From Salinibaculum rarum (lineage in GTDB: Archaea; Halobacteriota; Halobacteria; Halobacteriales; Haloarculaceae): a DNA stretch of 64,000 nucleotides. The position numbers and the translations under genes were made by a program. Positions within the stretch are counted from its first letter, which is position 1. Every line of letters begins with the position of its first letter. Positions 31,947-41,926 of the stretch are shown one piece after another. A model generated the notes under the pieces. It had not been told where the DNA came from. It worked only from the letters and a program-made list of their open reading frames with translations, and made no database searches. The stretch is taken from positions 434,001 through 498,000 of the forward strand of contig NZ_CP129994.1 of assembly GCF_030505615.1 (NCBI RefSeq). Reading direction: 5' to 3'.

Positions 31947-33956
31947 TTACCGGCCGATGTCATATGTCCGCCACCAGTAATACCCCAACGCGATCGGGAA
32001 AGCCATGACCAAAGCAACGATCAGGTCATACGTCATTGTTAGTAGTTTTGACAACCCCATGTACGTTTTCGACGCTTGAACACCGCCAGTGAACACACAA
32101 TCACCAGCATCACCAGCACAGGGTTGCTTCCACTCGTCTCCAGGTACCGTGACCTGAACGAACGCAGACGTGAGTCTCACGACAATTTCTCCATCAGCGT
32201 TTGTTTTAGCCGTAGACTTGTTTGTCCCGGAAAGTTTCACTTCCCGGTTCGAAAGTGGGTCCCCAGTTTTGTTATCGGTGACTTTAATCTTGACCTCTCT
32301 CTTTGCCACTCTCTCAAACTCGACGTTTGCCTCATGATACGGCACTCTTCGCGTGTCAATATCTGTGATTGGCTGACCATGTAACCCAATTAGGGTATCC
32401 ACTTTTGATGGCGCAGCTGTAATCACGAGCTTATCATACGTCAACGGGACTTTTGTGGTTAACTGGATGTTGTCGGGAAGGGTTGGAGCGTTCCACTCAT
32501 TTTCAACAGTCACATTTGTTCCTGTCCACCCACCCACGCGCGTTATTTCATCAACTGATTTTGGATTTGACGCTAGCACTGATGGGTCCCGTTTCGATGG
32601 ATAGATCTTTGTTTTCAAAACGTGAGGGAAATGCGTTTTATACGTGTACGTGCTGTTCTTTTCATGGACTGTCGCCTGTTGGTACTGTTCGACCGTATAG
32701 GCACCCCACGTCGTCCGCATCGTTTTGTTATCTGTGATGACGATACGGCTCAACAGCATCCTGTTCATTAGTTCAGATGACGACACCGTCCCACCACTGT
32801 TAGGACCGTCAAGCTCTAAGATGAGATTCTTCTTATTTGGGCCAATATTGACGACAGTCTGATCCACATCCAGCTGTTGGTTCGTCGTGATGAGAACCTC
32901 CTCAGAATCACTAACTGTGACTGAAGCATTCGGATATCCTACGTTGACTTCTCTGTTAGTTACTGTCCAAGATCCCCAATTGGGAGATTCCCCGGCTCCG
33001 ACATCACAACTGCTGGTACAGTCGCGTTTTTGGTCTTTTTCAACCTCAACAATCACCACTGTGATGTCTGCTTTCACAGTCAGATTGACGACATCGGTTG
33101 CTTGAGCATTATCTGACGCGTATCGCATGATACGACCGTCAGCACCACCTTTGGTACCAGCCTCAACTACTTTTTCTCCTTCTCCGATTTGAAGCGTGCG
33201 GACAATGCGTTTCTCTTCAATTTTATAGTTGTAACAGGTCCGTGTTTGCTTGTCCATGACTTTGTGTTGTTCATAGTCAGCACTCTCAATTTTTTCTCGA
33301 GGTTCAATCTTCGTGCCATTCTCATCGTATTCAGCGGGATCATATTCTGCATCGTCCACTTTATGACGCTCTTTATGAGAGTACGACTGCTTGTTGTTAC
33401 AGTAACTGTCTGGCAATTTACTCCCGTTAATACGATAATCAGCGTAATTGAGAGCTTTCCCTTGATTAGCCATGAAGTAGGGATACTCATCCCCATCTCC
33501 TTTCTTGAATGCTGGCTGTCCACCGCCTATAACACCGAGAAACGTGATGTGGGCATCTCTGATTACATCGTTAGATTTGGTGTTTGGGGTGACTGGGAGT
33601 GTTTTTGATTTATCTGAGGACCAACCAACACTCTGTAGCCGGTCAGAGCGCAATTCCATGACTGTCTTGTTATTAACAACATATCCAGGGCGAGTAGACC
33701 CGTACCCAAGATCGGTTGCACGTGCGTACTCTGCCGGATCAAACGGCGAAGCACTCTGATCAACGTTTTCGTCTTTCTTCAATTTCCCTGTGTCAGCTGG
33801 ATCATCGTCATTAGAGTGGAACAATCGATACTCCGGCGCTCCAGTGTTGTTACCAGTTACCGGTACTGAGTGTACACCAGTGAATAAAACACCCACTACA
33901 AGAAAAACGACGAAGGCTTTCAGGACGGTTTTAGTGTTGATATTGAGGTTTACCAT
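31947..33956 (-). CDS. Large extracellular protein anchored at both ends, conjugation-associated
   Basis: 669 aa. It starts MVNLNINTKTVLKAFVVFLV, a membrane or signal segment, and ends with YDLIVALVMAFPIALGYYWW followed by a short cytoplasmic tail. The body between is extracellular by topology, with many N-x-S/T sites, several Cys pairs (for example CTSSCDVG) and, near residues 570-620, a carboxypeptidase-regulatory-like beta domain (VTDNKTGDPLSNREVKLSGT, TNADGEIVVRL). It lies between the VirB6-like and VirB2-like genes. It may form the outer part of the mating apparatus or bind recipient cells. No enzyme motif is visible and the family is not recognised by name. Confidence 0.55.
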   Translation of the reverse strand: MVNLNINTKTVLKAFVVFLVVGVLFTGVHSVPVTGNNTGAPEYRLFHSNDDDPADTGKLKKDENVDQSASPFDPAEYARATDLGYGSTRPGYVVNNKTVMELRSDRLQSVGWSSDKSKTLPVTPNTKSNDVIRDAHITFLGVIGGGQPAFKKGDGDEYPYFMANQGKALNYADYRINGSKLPDSYCNNKQSYSHKERHKVDDAEYDPAEYDENGTKIEPREKIESADYEQHKVMDKQTRTCYNYKIEEKRIVRTLQIGEGEKVVEAGTKGGADGRIMRYASDNAQATDVVNLTVKADITVVIVEVEKDQKRDCTSSCDVGAGESPNWGSWTVTNREVNVGYPNASVTVSDSEEVLITTNQQLDVDQTVVNIGPNKKNLILELDGPNSGGTVSSSELMNRMLLSRIVITDNKTMRTTWGAYTVEQYQQATVHEKNSTYTYKTHFPHVLKTKIYPSKRDPSVLASNPKSVDEITRVGGWTGTNVTVENEWNAPTLPDNIQLTTKVPLTYDKLVITAAPSKVDTLIGLHGQPITDIDTRRVPYHEANVEFERVAKREVKIKVTDNKTGDPLSNREVKLSGTNKSTAKTNADGEIVVRLTSAFVQVTVPGDEWKQPCAGDAGDCVFTGGVQASKTYMGLSKLLTMTYDLIVALVMAFPIALGYYWWRTYDIGR

Positions 33957-34071
33957 TCCGGTCTCACGTAAACTTGGTATGTATCGCTACGTGTTGATTC
34001 TAAAGGATGAATGATGATTGTACAGAGGACAGTGCCTCATGTACCTGCGCGTTTCTGACGTGCGGTTGGCT

Positions 34072-34431
34072 TTACATTACCATGTTCGAAACGACCGTCA
34101 CTGCACCCTTGATAATACCGGCACCGGCGAGTGCAATGAAGGTGTTCCGAATTCGTTTTCTACCCTGTTCGTCCTTCTCGACGCTGGACCCGGCAGTCAT
34201 CCATTCTAGGAATCCGTATGCTCCGTTCGGCACTGCAACAGCAACGATGATGAGGATGACGAAGTCACCGATGTTTTGGATGTCGTTCTTGAGGTCCTGC
34301 TGCGTGGTGTTATTCGCAGCAGCAGCACTTGCAGTGAAGAGTGCTAGGACGAGTCCGATCACGAGGAGCATCCGGGTTGTGTCTCGTGATGGTGTGGCGG
34401 AAACCACTGTGTCTCGTGCTTGTGCGAACAT
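34072..34431 (-). CDS. VirB2/TrbC-like conjugative pilin
   Basis: 119 aa. It has an N-terminal hydrophobic segment (TRMLLVIGLVLALFTASAAAA) that ends in a signal-peptidase-like Ala run, then a polar loop. A second helix (IGDFVILIIVAVAVPNGAYGF), a charged loop (EKDEQGRKRIRN) and a third helix (TFIALAGAGIIKGAVTVVSN) follow. A cleaved leader plus two membrane helices around a basic cytoplasmic loop is the typical VirB2 pilin layout. A strong TATA box at 34455-34466 is about 28 nt from the ATG, predicting an abundant leaderless message, which suits a structural subunit. The gene lies between the envelope protein and the AAA+ ATPase. Confidence 0.65.
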   Translation of the reverse strand: MFAQARDTVVSATPSRDTTRMLLVIGLVLALFTASAAAANNTTQQDLKNDIQNIGDFVILIIVAVAVPNGAYGFLEWMTAGSSVEKDEQGRKRIRNTFIALAGAGIIKGAVTVVSNMVM

Positions 34432-34454
34432 TACATCTGAACGAAGTGGGTTGA

Positions 34455-34466
34455 ATTATAAAAAGG
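34455..34466 (-). promoter_or_regulatory. TATA box of the VirB2-like gene
   Basis: The minus strand reads CCTTTTTATAAT, about 28 nt upstream of the start codon at 34431, so the transcript should be leaderless. Confidence 0.65.
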
Positions 34467-34584
34467 TTAGCCCAGGGGAGGGTGGGAAAACGACCCCTCG
34501 CTATCAAACACACCAAAACTACCAAAGAACAGGAGTTATGAAATCAGCAGAAAGAACGCAACGAATGCCCCGGCAACCCTGCAA

Positions 34585-36237
34585 TCAGAAGTCGTCGATC
34601 GCCATCTCAAAGTCTTCCCATTCAATCTCACTCGCGTCACGACCATACGCAGCATTCCGTGCAGCCTGATTCACAACAGCTTCAATGTCTGCTGCCACCA
34701 CATCATCCGCCATCTCCGCCAGTTCTTTGATGTCGTTGTCATCGAGGGAGTGAGGTCGCCCATCAAGTTGCGCTTTGAAGATCTCGACGCGTGCTTTTTC
34801 GTCCGGCTCACCAACAAAGATCTCTTTGTCGATACGACCGTTCCGAGTTGCTGCACTGTCAAGATCGGCCCGTTTGTTCGTTGCGCCAACGAACAGAACC
34901 CGCTTACGGGCAGACTCCTGAAGGTGACTCAGGAACTCGTTCACAACTTTCCGGTCTTCCTCGTGACTATCCATCTGGCGCTCTGGGAGTACTGCGTCTA
35001 ACTCATCGAGGAAGATCACAGCGCCACCGACCTCACCGGCCAGCTGCTCTGCCTCAGCAAACAGATCCCCGACTTTTTCGGCACTCTCATTCACCCACTT
35101 GCTGGTGATGTCGCTCCCACTCAAGTCCACAAACGGGTATCCGAGTTCTGTGGCAAGAGCCTTCGCCAAGTACGTTTTCCCAGTTCCTGGCGGACCATGC
35201 AGGAGCATGTTTGGTAACGGGATGTCGAACTTCTCAGCTTTCTCAGGCTCCTCCTTCATCGGCTTCACGATATCCTGCTGAATTTCCTGTTTGACGTTGT
35301 CCATCCCGCCGACATCGGTCATGTCCACATTAGTGCGGGACACCCAGTCGAATTGATAGTCGGTAAGGTCAACATCTTCCATACCCCTGATTTCCGTCTT
35401 TTCCGGCGCATCTACAGTGGAGTCCTGCTGAGTACTCTTACTGGTATTCGTGGAGGACGTGCTGGACTCAGTCTCTGCCTCACCAGGCATGTCTAAGTCC
35501 GTTTCTTGGGTGTTCTCACCATCAGACTCGTTTGTCTCCGGGGTGTGGCCGGAGTCAGGCAGATCTTCTAATTCGGTGGAAGAGTTACTCTCTGTTTCTT
35601 CATTGGCCGTCCAATCTGTACGCTCAGGTGGAGATTCATCAACGGATGCGACTTCTGTTGTCCGCGGAGTTGTCACTGCCGTCTGCCGTCCCGTTGCGGT
35701 CTCGGTATTGGATGGAGTCGCCGGCGACGTGTTTGAGGTGGTTTCAAGCGAATTGTAGCTCCCACCGGTGACAGTGAGATACGCGTACAGCCCAACGAAT
35801 GCGGAGATTATGAGCGCTGCGGCGCCACCGTGGAGTTGGGTTGGGGAACTCCTTAGACTGATGCCTACAAGTCCAGCAAGAGACCGACTCTCCAAGGGGG
35901 CTGCCCAGACTGCTGTAAGGGCGATTGTGCCGATGATTCCACTGACACCGGCGAGACGTCGTCCATCTGGTGCGGTGAGCGCGTTTTCGAAGAGTGAGTC
36001 AGCTGTGGAGCTGACAACGATACTGGTGATGTAGAGCACTACAAGTCCAGTTGCGGTAAATGCACTTGCGGTGAGGATTCCCATGACTGACGTCATGGTT
36101 GCTGTCGTGAGTGACTGGTAAACCGTGGAGCCTGCTGCGAAGGTGATGATGGAGATGACCCCTGTAGCTAGGAGGGCATACCCCGTATAGAGGCTCACGA
36201 GAGTGCCACTTGTCTGGTCTTGGCTGGTGAGTGTCAT
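34585..36237 (-). CDS. Membrane-anchored AAA+ ATPase of the Cdc48/FtsH/PAN class
   Basis: 550 aa. Four to five membrane helices occupy about residues 12-160 (for example GYALLATGVISIITFAAGST and AALIISAFVGLYAYLTV). A Ser/Thr/Glu-rich linker follows. Residues about 310-550 are a classical AAA+ module: VGGMDNVKQEIQ, Walker A HGPPGTGKTYLAK (near 349), Walker B VIFLDELDAVLPE (near 409), sensor LFVGATNKRADLD and arginine-finger segment ATRNGRID. No protease or substrate-binding domain is attached. It lies next to conjugation genes and may unfold or remodel apparatus components at the membrane. A TATA-like element at 36379-36388 (minus) probably serves it. Confidence 0.75.
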   Translation of the reverse strand: MTLTSQDQTSGTLVSLYTGYALLATGVISIITFAAGSTVYQSLTTATMTSVMGILTASAFTATGLVVLYITSIVVSSTADSLFENALTAPDGRRLAGVSGIIGTIALTAVWAAPLESRSLAGLVGISLRSSPTQLHGGAAALIISAFVGLYAYLTVTGGSYNSLETTSNTSPATPSNTETATGRQTAVTTPRTTEVASVDESPPERTDWTANEETESNSSTELEDLPDSGHTPETNESDGENTQETDLDMPGEAETESSTSSTNTSKSTQQDSTVDAPEKTEIRGMEDVDLTDYQFDWVSRTNVDMTDVGGMDNVKQEIQQDIVKPMKEEPEKAEKFDIPLPNMLLHGPPGTGKTYLAKALATELGYPFVDLSGSDITSKWVNESAEKVGDLFAEAEQLAGEVGGAVIFLDELDAVLPERQMDSHEEDRKVVNEFLSHLQESARKRVLFVGATNKRADLDSAATRNGRIDKEIFVGEPDEKARVEIFKAQLDGRPHSLDDNDIKELAEMADDVVAADIEAVVNQAARNAAYGRDASEIEWEDFEMAIDDF

Positions 36238-36558
36238 TGGTTTGGGGCGGGGTGGGTGGTTGACGTGCGAGCGAGGGGGGTAGGCGATGGTTGTTGTGGA
36301 GTGGGAGGGCTTCGGTTCAAGGTGTGGAATCTGGTTTTGGGTTCTTCCATCGCCTTAAGTGGGACTAATCCCTGGGGAGTATAAAAGAATAATGCCAAGA
36401 GTGTGATAATTCGCCCGGGTCTTCTCTAAGAAAAATCGAAAATCCTGCACAAGCCCCGGGAGCGCATTGAACAACAGGAACGTAAACAACTAGTCAATTC
36501 CATCCGCGATACTTTACCGAGAGTTAAAACAAGCCCTTGAGACTAACTTCCACCCGCG
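36238..36558. other. Intergenic region with promoter-like sequence
   Basis: It contains GGAGTATAAAAGAAT at 36376-36390, which on the minus strand is a good TATA box for the AAA+ gene, with a leader of over 100 nt. Otherwise nothing is recognised. Confidence 0.45.
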
Positions 36559-37239
36559 TTACTCTCCGACGGACCGAACCTCTACGTTCCCACTACCGTC
36601 CCCTGAGGATTCATCGTCACTCTCTTCACTATCTTCAGAGTCCTCGTCGACGTCTTCATTCTTGCCCTCAGCAGAACTTTCAGCATCTTCATCCTCATCA
36701 GAAGTTCCCGCAGTACTTTCTTCGTCTTCTCCACTCAGGTCAATGTCAATCCTCGACCCTTCACCGTGAGTTTCTTGATTCTCTTCACCAACGTCTGTAC
36801 CACCATCAGTAGCAGATTCTTCGCTCCCATCACCATCAGCACTATCGTTTCCTGCGATTTCATCAACTTCAGTACGAGCTTTCGGCAGTGAGGACGTCAA
36901 CTCGGATGTCTGTTCATAGATCTCATTCAGATCATCAACCACCTGCTGGACATCCCGAATCTCTGCCTCTAAGTCTTCCCCATCGGGAAATGCATCAGCA
37001 CGATCGCCTATAACGTACCACTTCTTGGCTTCACTCACTGCTTCAGCCGCACCATCGATGTCGAGTGTGTTTTTCAACCCATTGAGAACACCGAGTATGT
37101 TGTCTGTATCAACCTCCCAAATTTCGTTGGCCTCTGGAATGGCTTCACGAGCGTCAGCAAGATTGTTTTCAACTTTTTCACGCACATCTTGAGATGCTTC
37201 ATCGAACAATGCCTCTGAGTCAAATTCCTCGTCAGGCAT
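36559..37239 (-). CDS. Acidic helical protein of unknown function
   Basis: 226 aa. Residues 1-120 are predicted helical with heptad-like spacing (ALFDEASQDVREKVENNLAD, LEAEIRDVQQVVDDLNEIYE). The remainder is a run of Asp, Glu and Ser. There is no membrane segment. A TATA element (GAACTTATAACC on the minus strand, 37263-37274) is about 27 nt before the ATG, so the message should be leaderless. It lies beside the conjugation genes on the same strand but has its own promoter. No family was recognised. Confidence 0.6.
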   Translation of the reverse strand: MPDEEFDSEALFDEASQDVREKVENNLADAREAIPEANEIWEVDTDNILGVLNGLKNTLDIDGAAEAVSEAKKWYVIGDRADAFPDGEDLEAEIRDVQQVVDDLNEIYEQTSELTSSLPKARTEVDEIAGNDSADGDGSEESATDGGTDVGEENQETHGEGSRIDIDLSGEDEESTAGTSDEDEDAESSAEGKNEDVDEDSEDSEESDDESSGDGSGNVEVRSVGE

Positions 37240-37406
37240 ATCTCAATGTGGTGCTTGGACGGGGTTATAAGTTCGGCATTTCATAGCTGGCCGAGGCGGA
37301 CACTACACAGCTTTGACCCGAGTAATTCACTGGAGGAATCCGCCTGTTCGTGACATAAACTGGTCATAGAGATGTTTGCTGCAATGACCTTTGACTCTGG
37401 AAACGA

Positions 37407-38165
37407 CTATCTTGTTGCACGGATGTGTTGAGCAGGTTCCGACTCACGGCCGCTTGCCAATGCATACTGTTTCGCTTCTTGGAATGAAGACACCGAAATA
37501 ACTCGGATGCCATCGATTTCCAGACTTTGCCCGTATGGGACCAGGAAGACATCGTATCCAGCCTCACGTGCTGCTACCGCTTTCTCACGGACGTGCGTCA
37601 CGCGTGTCACCTCCCCATCTTTTGTGAGCCCGCCTGTCATCACAACACCGTCTTTCAGTTGAGTGTCTTCACTTGTCGCAGTGATGGCCATTGCTGTGGC
37701 CAACCCTGCGCTATTCCCACCGACATTCTCCCAACTCTCCGGGGTGTCCACAGAGATTACAACCCCCTCCAGTACTGGCGCAGATGTTGAGTTGTAAGCT
37801 ACTTTATGCGCGATTCGGAATGATTGTTGCGTGAGCACATCATAAGTCACCTCTTGCGTATCGGTATAGATTCCATCACCAGCAATAGTGACGACATGGA
37901 ACGGTACGATGACACCTTCCCGTGCCGTAGTATCATAGGCGAGCGCCGGGACGGTTACACGTCGAGAAGAAAATCCGGCGTTTGACCCGTTGGAGACATT
38001 TGTCGCGCCGACAAGTTGCTCTTGAATGTGATTTTGCGTCGTCTGAACCTCAGTGACGTTACGGTCAAGAGAAGAGACATTCGTGTAGATTGCAGAGGTC
38101 CAGCTGAGATTAATGATGACGAGCCCTACAAGTATCAACATTATCAGCCGATTTCTATCCATCAT
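37407..38165 (-). CDS. Membrane-anchored Lon-type (S16) protease domain without ATPase
   Basis: 252 aa from the ATG at 38165 (MMDRNRLIM); the open frame extends upstream but without the character of a protein. An N-terminal membrane helix (LIMLILVGLVIINLSWTSAI) is followed by an extracytoplasmic-looking spacer. The S16 core comes next: GVVISVDTPES, GGNSAGLATAMAI with nucleophile Ser152, GVVMTGGLTKDGEVTRV, and HVREKAVAAREAG with Lys195. This is the Ser-Lys dyad of Lon. The AAA+ part of LonB is absent. The gene is divergent from top6B. It could process pilins or envelope proteins; the substrate is unknown. Confidence 0.75.
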   Translation of the reverse strand: MMDRNRLIMLILVGLVIINLSWTSAIYTNVSSLDRNVTEVQTTQNHIQEQLVGATNVSNGSNAGFSSRRVTVPALAYDTTAREGVIVPFHVVTIAGDGIYTDTQEVTYDVLTQQSFRIAHKVAYNSTSAPVLEGVVISVDTPESWENVGGNSAGLATAMAITATSEDTQLKDGVVMTGGLTKDGEVTRVTHVREKAVAAREAGYDVFLVPYGQSLEIDGIRVISVSSFQEAKQYALASGRESEPAQHIRATR

Positions 38166-38330
38166 CACATGGTATCCAAGACTCCTAAATAATCCCTCGC
38201 CCCGTAGCACAGACACCACACCACTTTTTGGATGAAAGAAATCGGTTTCATATCTACACCACACACTTTCACAGTATGATGAGCGGATTCACGGGCCTTT
38301 TTTAGGCCTGATTTACTATGAGGCGACGCA

Positions 38331-40865
38331 ATGGAATCACGCCAAACAACCATCACTGACGACCAAGGCATTGCGGAAGAGCTTGCTGAGGATCAGCAAG
38401 AAATCTCTATTGCCGAGTTCTTCGACCAGAACCGGCAGATGCTTGGTTTTGACTCCGAAGGGAAAAGCCTCGTCACCTCTGTTAAAGAGGCTGTAGACAA
38501 TGCTCTCGACGCCTGTGAAGAAGCGAACATTCTCCCAGAAATCCATGTGACCATCGAGAAAACTGATGATGGGTACTACCGGCTCATCGTCGAAGATAAC
38601 GGTCCTGGCGTTACCCGTGAGGAAATCCCGAAGATTTTCGGAAAACTCCTATATGGGAGTCGATTCCACTCTCGCGCACAGACACGCGGTCAACAAGGTA
38701 TCGGGATTTCTGCGGCAGTCATGTACGCACAACAAACGAGTGGGAAACCTGCGAAGATCACCAGCCAAGCAAAAGGCAGTGACACAACGCACTACTACGA
38801 GCTCATCATCGACACGGATACGAACGAGCCCGACATCAAACGTGAAGAGAAAACGGAGTGGGAACACGGGCATGGGACACGCATCGAGATGCAGATGGAA
38901 GGCAACATGCGAGCCCGTCAACAACTCCACAGCTACATCAAATATACCGCAGTCACGAATCCGCACGCCCACATTGAATTCACTGAGCCGAAAGCAGAAT
39001 TCAACTTTGAACGTGCTACCGACGAACTCCCACCTGAGACCGAGGAAATCCCACCACACCCACATGGCATCGAACTCGGCGCACTCCAGTCACTCCTCGA
39101 AGTCACGGATTCCTACTCAATTTCCGGGTTCCTGCAACAGGAATTCACCCGAGTCGGAGAAAAAACCGCAGATAGCATCGTCACCGAGTTCAAAGACCGG
39201 TACTACGGGCGTGCTGCCAAATGGTCACCACCCACCGACACAGTCGGCGTGACCACCAACGGGACAATCACACCCTCTCCTGACTCGGATGCCGTCGCTG
39301 CAAGCACAGAAGAACAACAAAACGCCGAGTCTAGTGTCAGAGAAAAACCACTGAAAGAGGTTATCAGCGATGTGGTACGGAACAAAGCCGCTGAGGAAGT
39401 AAACGACTTCACAGACACGCTCGTCGCAGAGATCACAGCCACTGACGCCGTGTCCTACGACGATGTGTCTGAGATCGTCACAGAGGCCGCTGAAGCTGTC
39501 GAAAGCGGATTCGGTACGCGGTTTGGATCCACAGTCCGCGAGAACGCGGCTGACGTCATCTGGGAGACTATCATTGCTCAACGTCGCAATGACCTCCAAA
39601 CCATCGTCGACGATGTCACCACGAAACGCAAATCTGACGCCGTCATCGCAACGATTGCAGACGAAGTAGACACGCAATTCAACGCAAATGCTGGGCAGCA
39701 CAACCGTGCCACTCGCAAGGAACTCCGCGAATACGTGGATGCCGCTGCTGATAAAGCAGAATCTGCCCACGAGAAAAGTGTTGGTGCCACCGCACGGGAG
39801 AACATCACTACAGCCATCTGGGAGCGCATGACGACCGTGCCTAATGAACCGCCAAAACTCCGTGACATCCAGGGCAGCCGCGACACGGAAAGTAACCTCT
39901 TGGACGCGATGCACGCAACAGATGTTCGCGCCCCTCCAAGCAACTGCCTCGCACCCATCAATCCAGAGAAACTCGAAGCCGGGCTTCGTGAAGTCTACGA
40001 CGCGGACTTCTACGCCACAGCCACCCGCGACGCTTCTGTGCATGGTGGGGACCCATTCATCGCTGAAGCTGGCATCGCTTACGGCGGTGATCTCGCAGAG
40101 AATGGCTCTGTAGAAACACTGCGGTTCGCTAATCGAGTGCCTCTCGTGTACCAGCGTGGCGCCTGCGCCATCACTGATGTCGTCGAAAACATCGGGTGGC
40201 GGAACTACGGACTCTCTCAGTCCGGCGGCACCGGTCTTCCCCAAGGCCCCGCCGTGATTGTCGTGCACATCGCATCCACGAACGTCCCATTCACCAGTGA
40301 AAGCAAGGACGCCGTCGCAAACGTCCCGGAAATAGAAGACGAAGTTGAGCTAGCGATTCGTGAAGCCGCACGCGATCTGAAATCCTACTTGAACGAGCAG
40401 AAATCAATCGCCAAACGCAAGCAAAAACAGGAAGTTATCAGTGACATCCTCCCGGAGCTTGCAGGCAAAGCAGCAACTATCGCAGGCGGGACTACTCCAG
40501 ACGATACGCGGTCACGAGCCCGAATCCTCAACAACCTCTTCGTCACCACTGACGACGATACACTCCGGCTCGAAAACTTCGATAACAGTTCTAAAATCAC
40601 ACCAAAACTCACCATCAACACCACCGCGAATGTCGGATCCAACGAGGATACCGACATCACCACTACGCCTGAAGGCGTAACCTGGACCCCGACTGTTCCA
40701 AGCGGCGGTCAAGCCACACTCTCTGTCTCCACACTGGAAGACATCACACTCACTGGCGTCTCAGAAGCTAAAGTCACCACAAGCATAGAAACCCTCACCG
40801 TGCGAGAGGATCACGGCGCTGCTGACACTGACCGTGACCGCGCTGCTGTCGAACAAACTGGGTAA
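38331..40865 (+). CDS. top6B: Type II DNA topoisomerase VI subunit B
   Basis: 844 aa. The GHKL ATPase motifs are intact: [11 protein letters not shown] (52-62, with the catalytic Glu53 and Asn57), EDNGPGV (88-94), [10 protein letters not shown] and [12 protein letters not shown] (117-128). A helical insertion of about 150 residues (near 345-500) separates the H2TH region from the transducer domain ([15 protein letters not shown] onwards), in which [16 protein letters not shown] and the helix with [18 protein letters not shown] are visible. The C-terminal 120 residues look like the accessory beta domain. On haloarchaeal chromosomes top6B lies directly before top6A and near gyrase genes. Here it stands alone between a protease and a pilin-like gene. 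Without subunit A it cannot cut DNA, so A must come from elsewhere. Confidence 0.92.
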   Translation: MESRQTTITDDQGIAEELAEDQQEISIAEFFDQNRQMLGFDSEGKSLVTSVKEAVDNALDACEEANILPEIHVTIEKTDDGYYRLIVEDNGPGVTREEIPKIFGKLLYGSRFHSRAQTRGQQGIGISAAVMYAQQTSGKPAKITSQAKGSDTTHYYELIIDTDTNEPDIKREEKTEWEHGHGTRIEMQMEGNMRARQQLHSYIKYTAVTNPHAHIEFTEPKAEFNFERATDELPPETEEIPPHPHGIELGALQSLLEVTDSYSISGFLQQEFTRVGEKTADSIVTEFKDRYYGRAAKWSPPTDTVGVTTNGTITPSPDSDAVAASTEEQQNAESSVREKPLKEVISDVVRNKAAEEVNDFTDTLVAEITATDAVSYDDVSEIVTEAAEAVESGFGTRFGSTVRENAADVIWETIIAQRRNDLQTIVDDVTTKRKSDAVIATIADEVDTQFNANAGQHNRATRKELREYVDAAADKAESAHEKSVGATARENITTAIWERMTTVPNEPPKLRDIQGSRDTESNLLDAMHATDVRAPPSNCLAPINPEKLEAGLREVYDADFYATATRDASVHGGDPFIAEAGIAYGGDLAENGSVETLRFANRVPLVYQRGACAITDVVENIGWRNYGLSQSGGTGLPQGPAVIVVHIASTNVPFTSESKDAVANVPEIEDEVELAIREAARDLKSYLNEQKSIAKRKQKQEVISDILPELAGKAATIAGGTTPDDTRSRARILNNLFVTTDDDTLRLENFDNSSKITPKLTINTTANVGSNEDTDITTTPEGVTWTPTVPSGGQATLSVSTLEDITLTGVSEAKVTTSIETLTVREDHGAADTDRDRAAVEQTG

Positions 40866-40976
40866 CTCCCTCGTCGGATTTCACCTCGAGGGGTTCTCCT
40901 CACACCTCCGCAACACCCCCGTTTGCTCATGAATCTTTGATTTCGAGTAGTTCACAGTCGAATACGAGACGGGATG

Positions 40977-41795
40977 TCACCGGTCCGTGACGTCAACGAC
41001 AAACTTGCTCATGTGAAGATAAAATCCAGTATCTTCTCCAGCACCCACCGTATCATCAGTGTAATATTCTAACACCACTGTGTTCGTACTTGCAGTGTAC
41101 GTCACTTCTGCTGCTCCAGTATCGAATGTCTCGTTGAAGTACGTACTCCATGCTTGCGCATACTCAGATTGAATCTCCACGCGCAATCCTCCGTCTGCTG
41201 GAATCCACAGGCTACCGTACAGTTTTTCTTCACTTCGAGTGTTGTTTTTCGTGATTCGGACTGAATGCAGCAAATTCGCACGGCCTTCAATAATCAGAAT
41301 TGGGAAATTCACCGAAGTGGATCCTCTGAGCGTTTTCGGTGACATTGCCGGGTCTGAGACAACGGTCATAGATTGATCTTCATAGTTAGCAAACACACCA
41401 CCGCCTTGGTACCCAACACGGTTTTTCTGGTCCCGGTATTCAACCACGCCCAACGACCGATTCAAAATCGTGTGCTGCCCGGTAGAGTTCATGACTGTCA
41501 CATTGATGTTCCCCCGATCACCGCGAACAACAATATTCCCACCATTCCGAATCCGGTCAGTCCGCAAATCCACAACCGTTTCTGGCGCATTGGACTGCGT
41601 GACCTTATTCACGCCACCACTAACGCGTTCCAATTCGTTTTCTGCCGCTTTCGTACTTACCTCGCTTGTACTGTCTTGGAATCCTGCATGGCCAAAGTAC
41701 CCGATCGCAGTCAACCCTAAAATCACAACTGCCGTAATGAGTATAACTCCGATTGATGAGGATTGACCACGGGTTTCGTTAGTGAATGCATCCAT
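40977..41795 (-). CDS. Type IV pilin-like protein with large extracellular domain
   Basis: 272 aa from MDAFTNETRGQSSSIGVILI; the frame runs open to 41846 but the earlier sequence is atypical. The short charged N-terminus, a Gly-rich turn and the hydrophobic helix (SIGVILITAVVILGLTAIGY) are those of archaeal class III (type IV-like) pilins of the haloarchaeal DUF7289 kind. The rest is predicted beta-rich: LGVVEYRDQKNRVGYQGGGV, and ARNLLHSVRITKNNTRSEEK-like sequence. LGYQGGGV also occurs in the 514-aa protein at 55276, so the two are relatives. It is convergent with top6B and divergent from radA. Confidence 0.7.
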   Translation of the reverse strand: MDAFTNETRGQSSSIGVILITAVVILGLTAIGYFGHAGFQDSTSEVSTKAAENELERVSGGVNKVTQSNAPETVVDLRTDRIRNGGNIVVRGDRGNINVTVMNSTGQHTILNRSLGVVEYRDQKNRVGYQGGGVFANYEDQSMTVVSDPAMSPKTLRGSTSVNFPILIIEGRANLLHSVRITKNNTRSEEKLYGSLWIPADGGLRVEIQSEYAQAWSTYFNETFDTGAAEVTYTASTNTVVLEYYTDDTVGAGEDTGFYLHMSKFVVDVTDR

Positions 41796-41926
41796 TACTT
41801 GGAAAAACTGGGCACACCCTCTTAAGCCCAAGCCACCACAGACCATGCTTCACGACATGAAAGAAACCACAGCATGAAACTGAATCTCCCGGCATTTATC
41901 CCGAACCAACCATAACCTCGGTGTGT

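Noticed and set aside
39225-40268. 347-aa minus-strand frame antisense to top6B
   Set aside because: Shadow of the top6B codon pattern; the product is Cys/Val-rich and has no protein-like signals.
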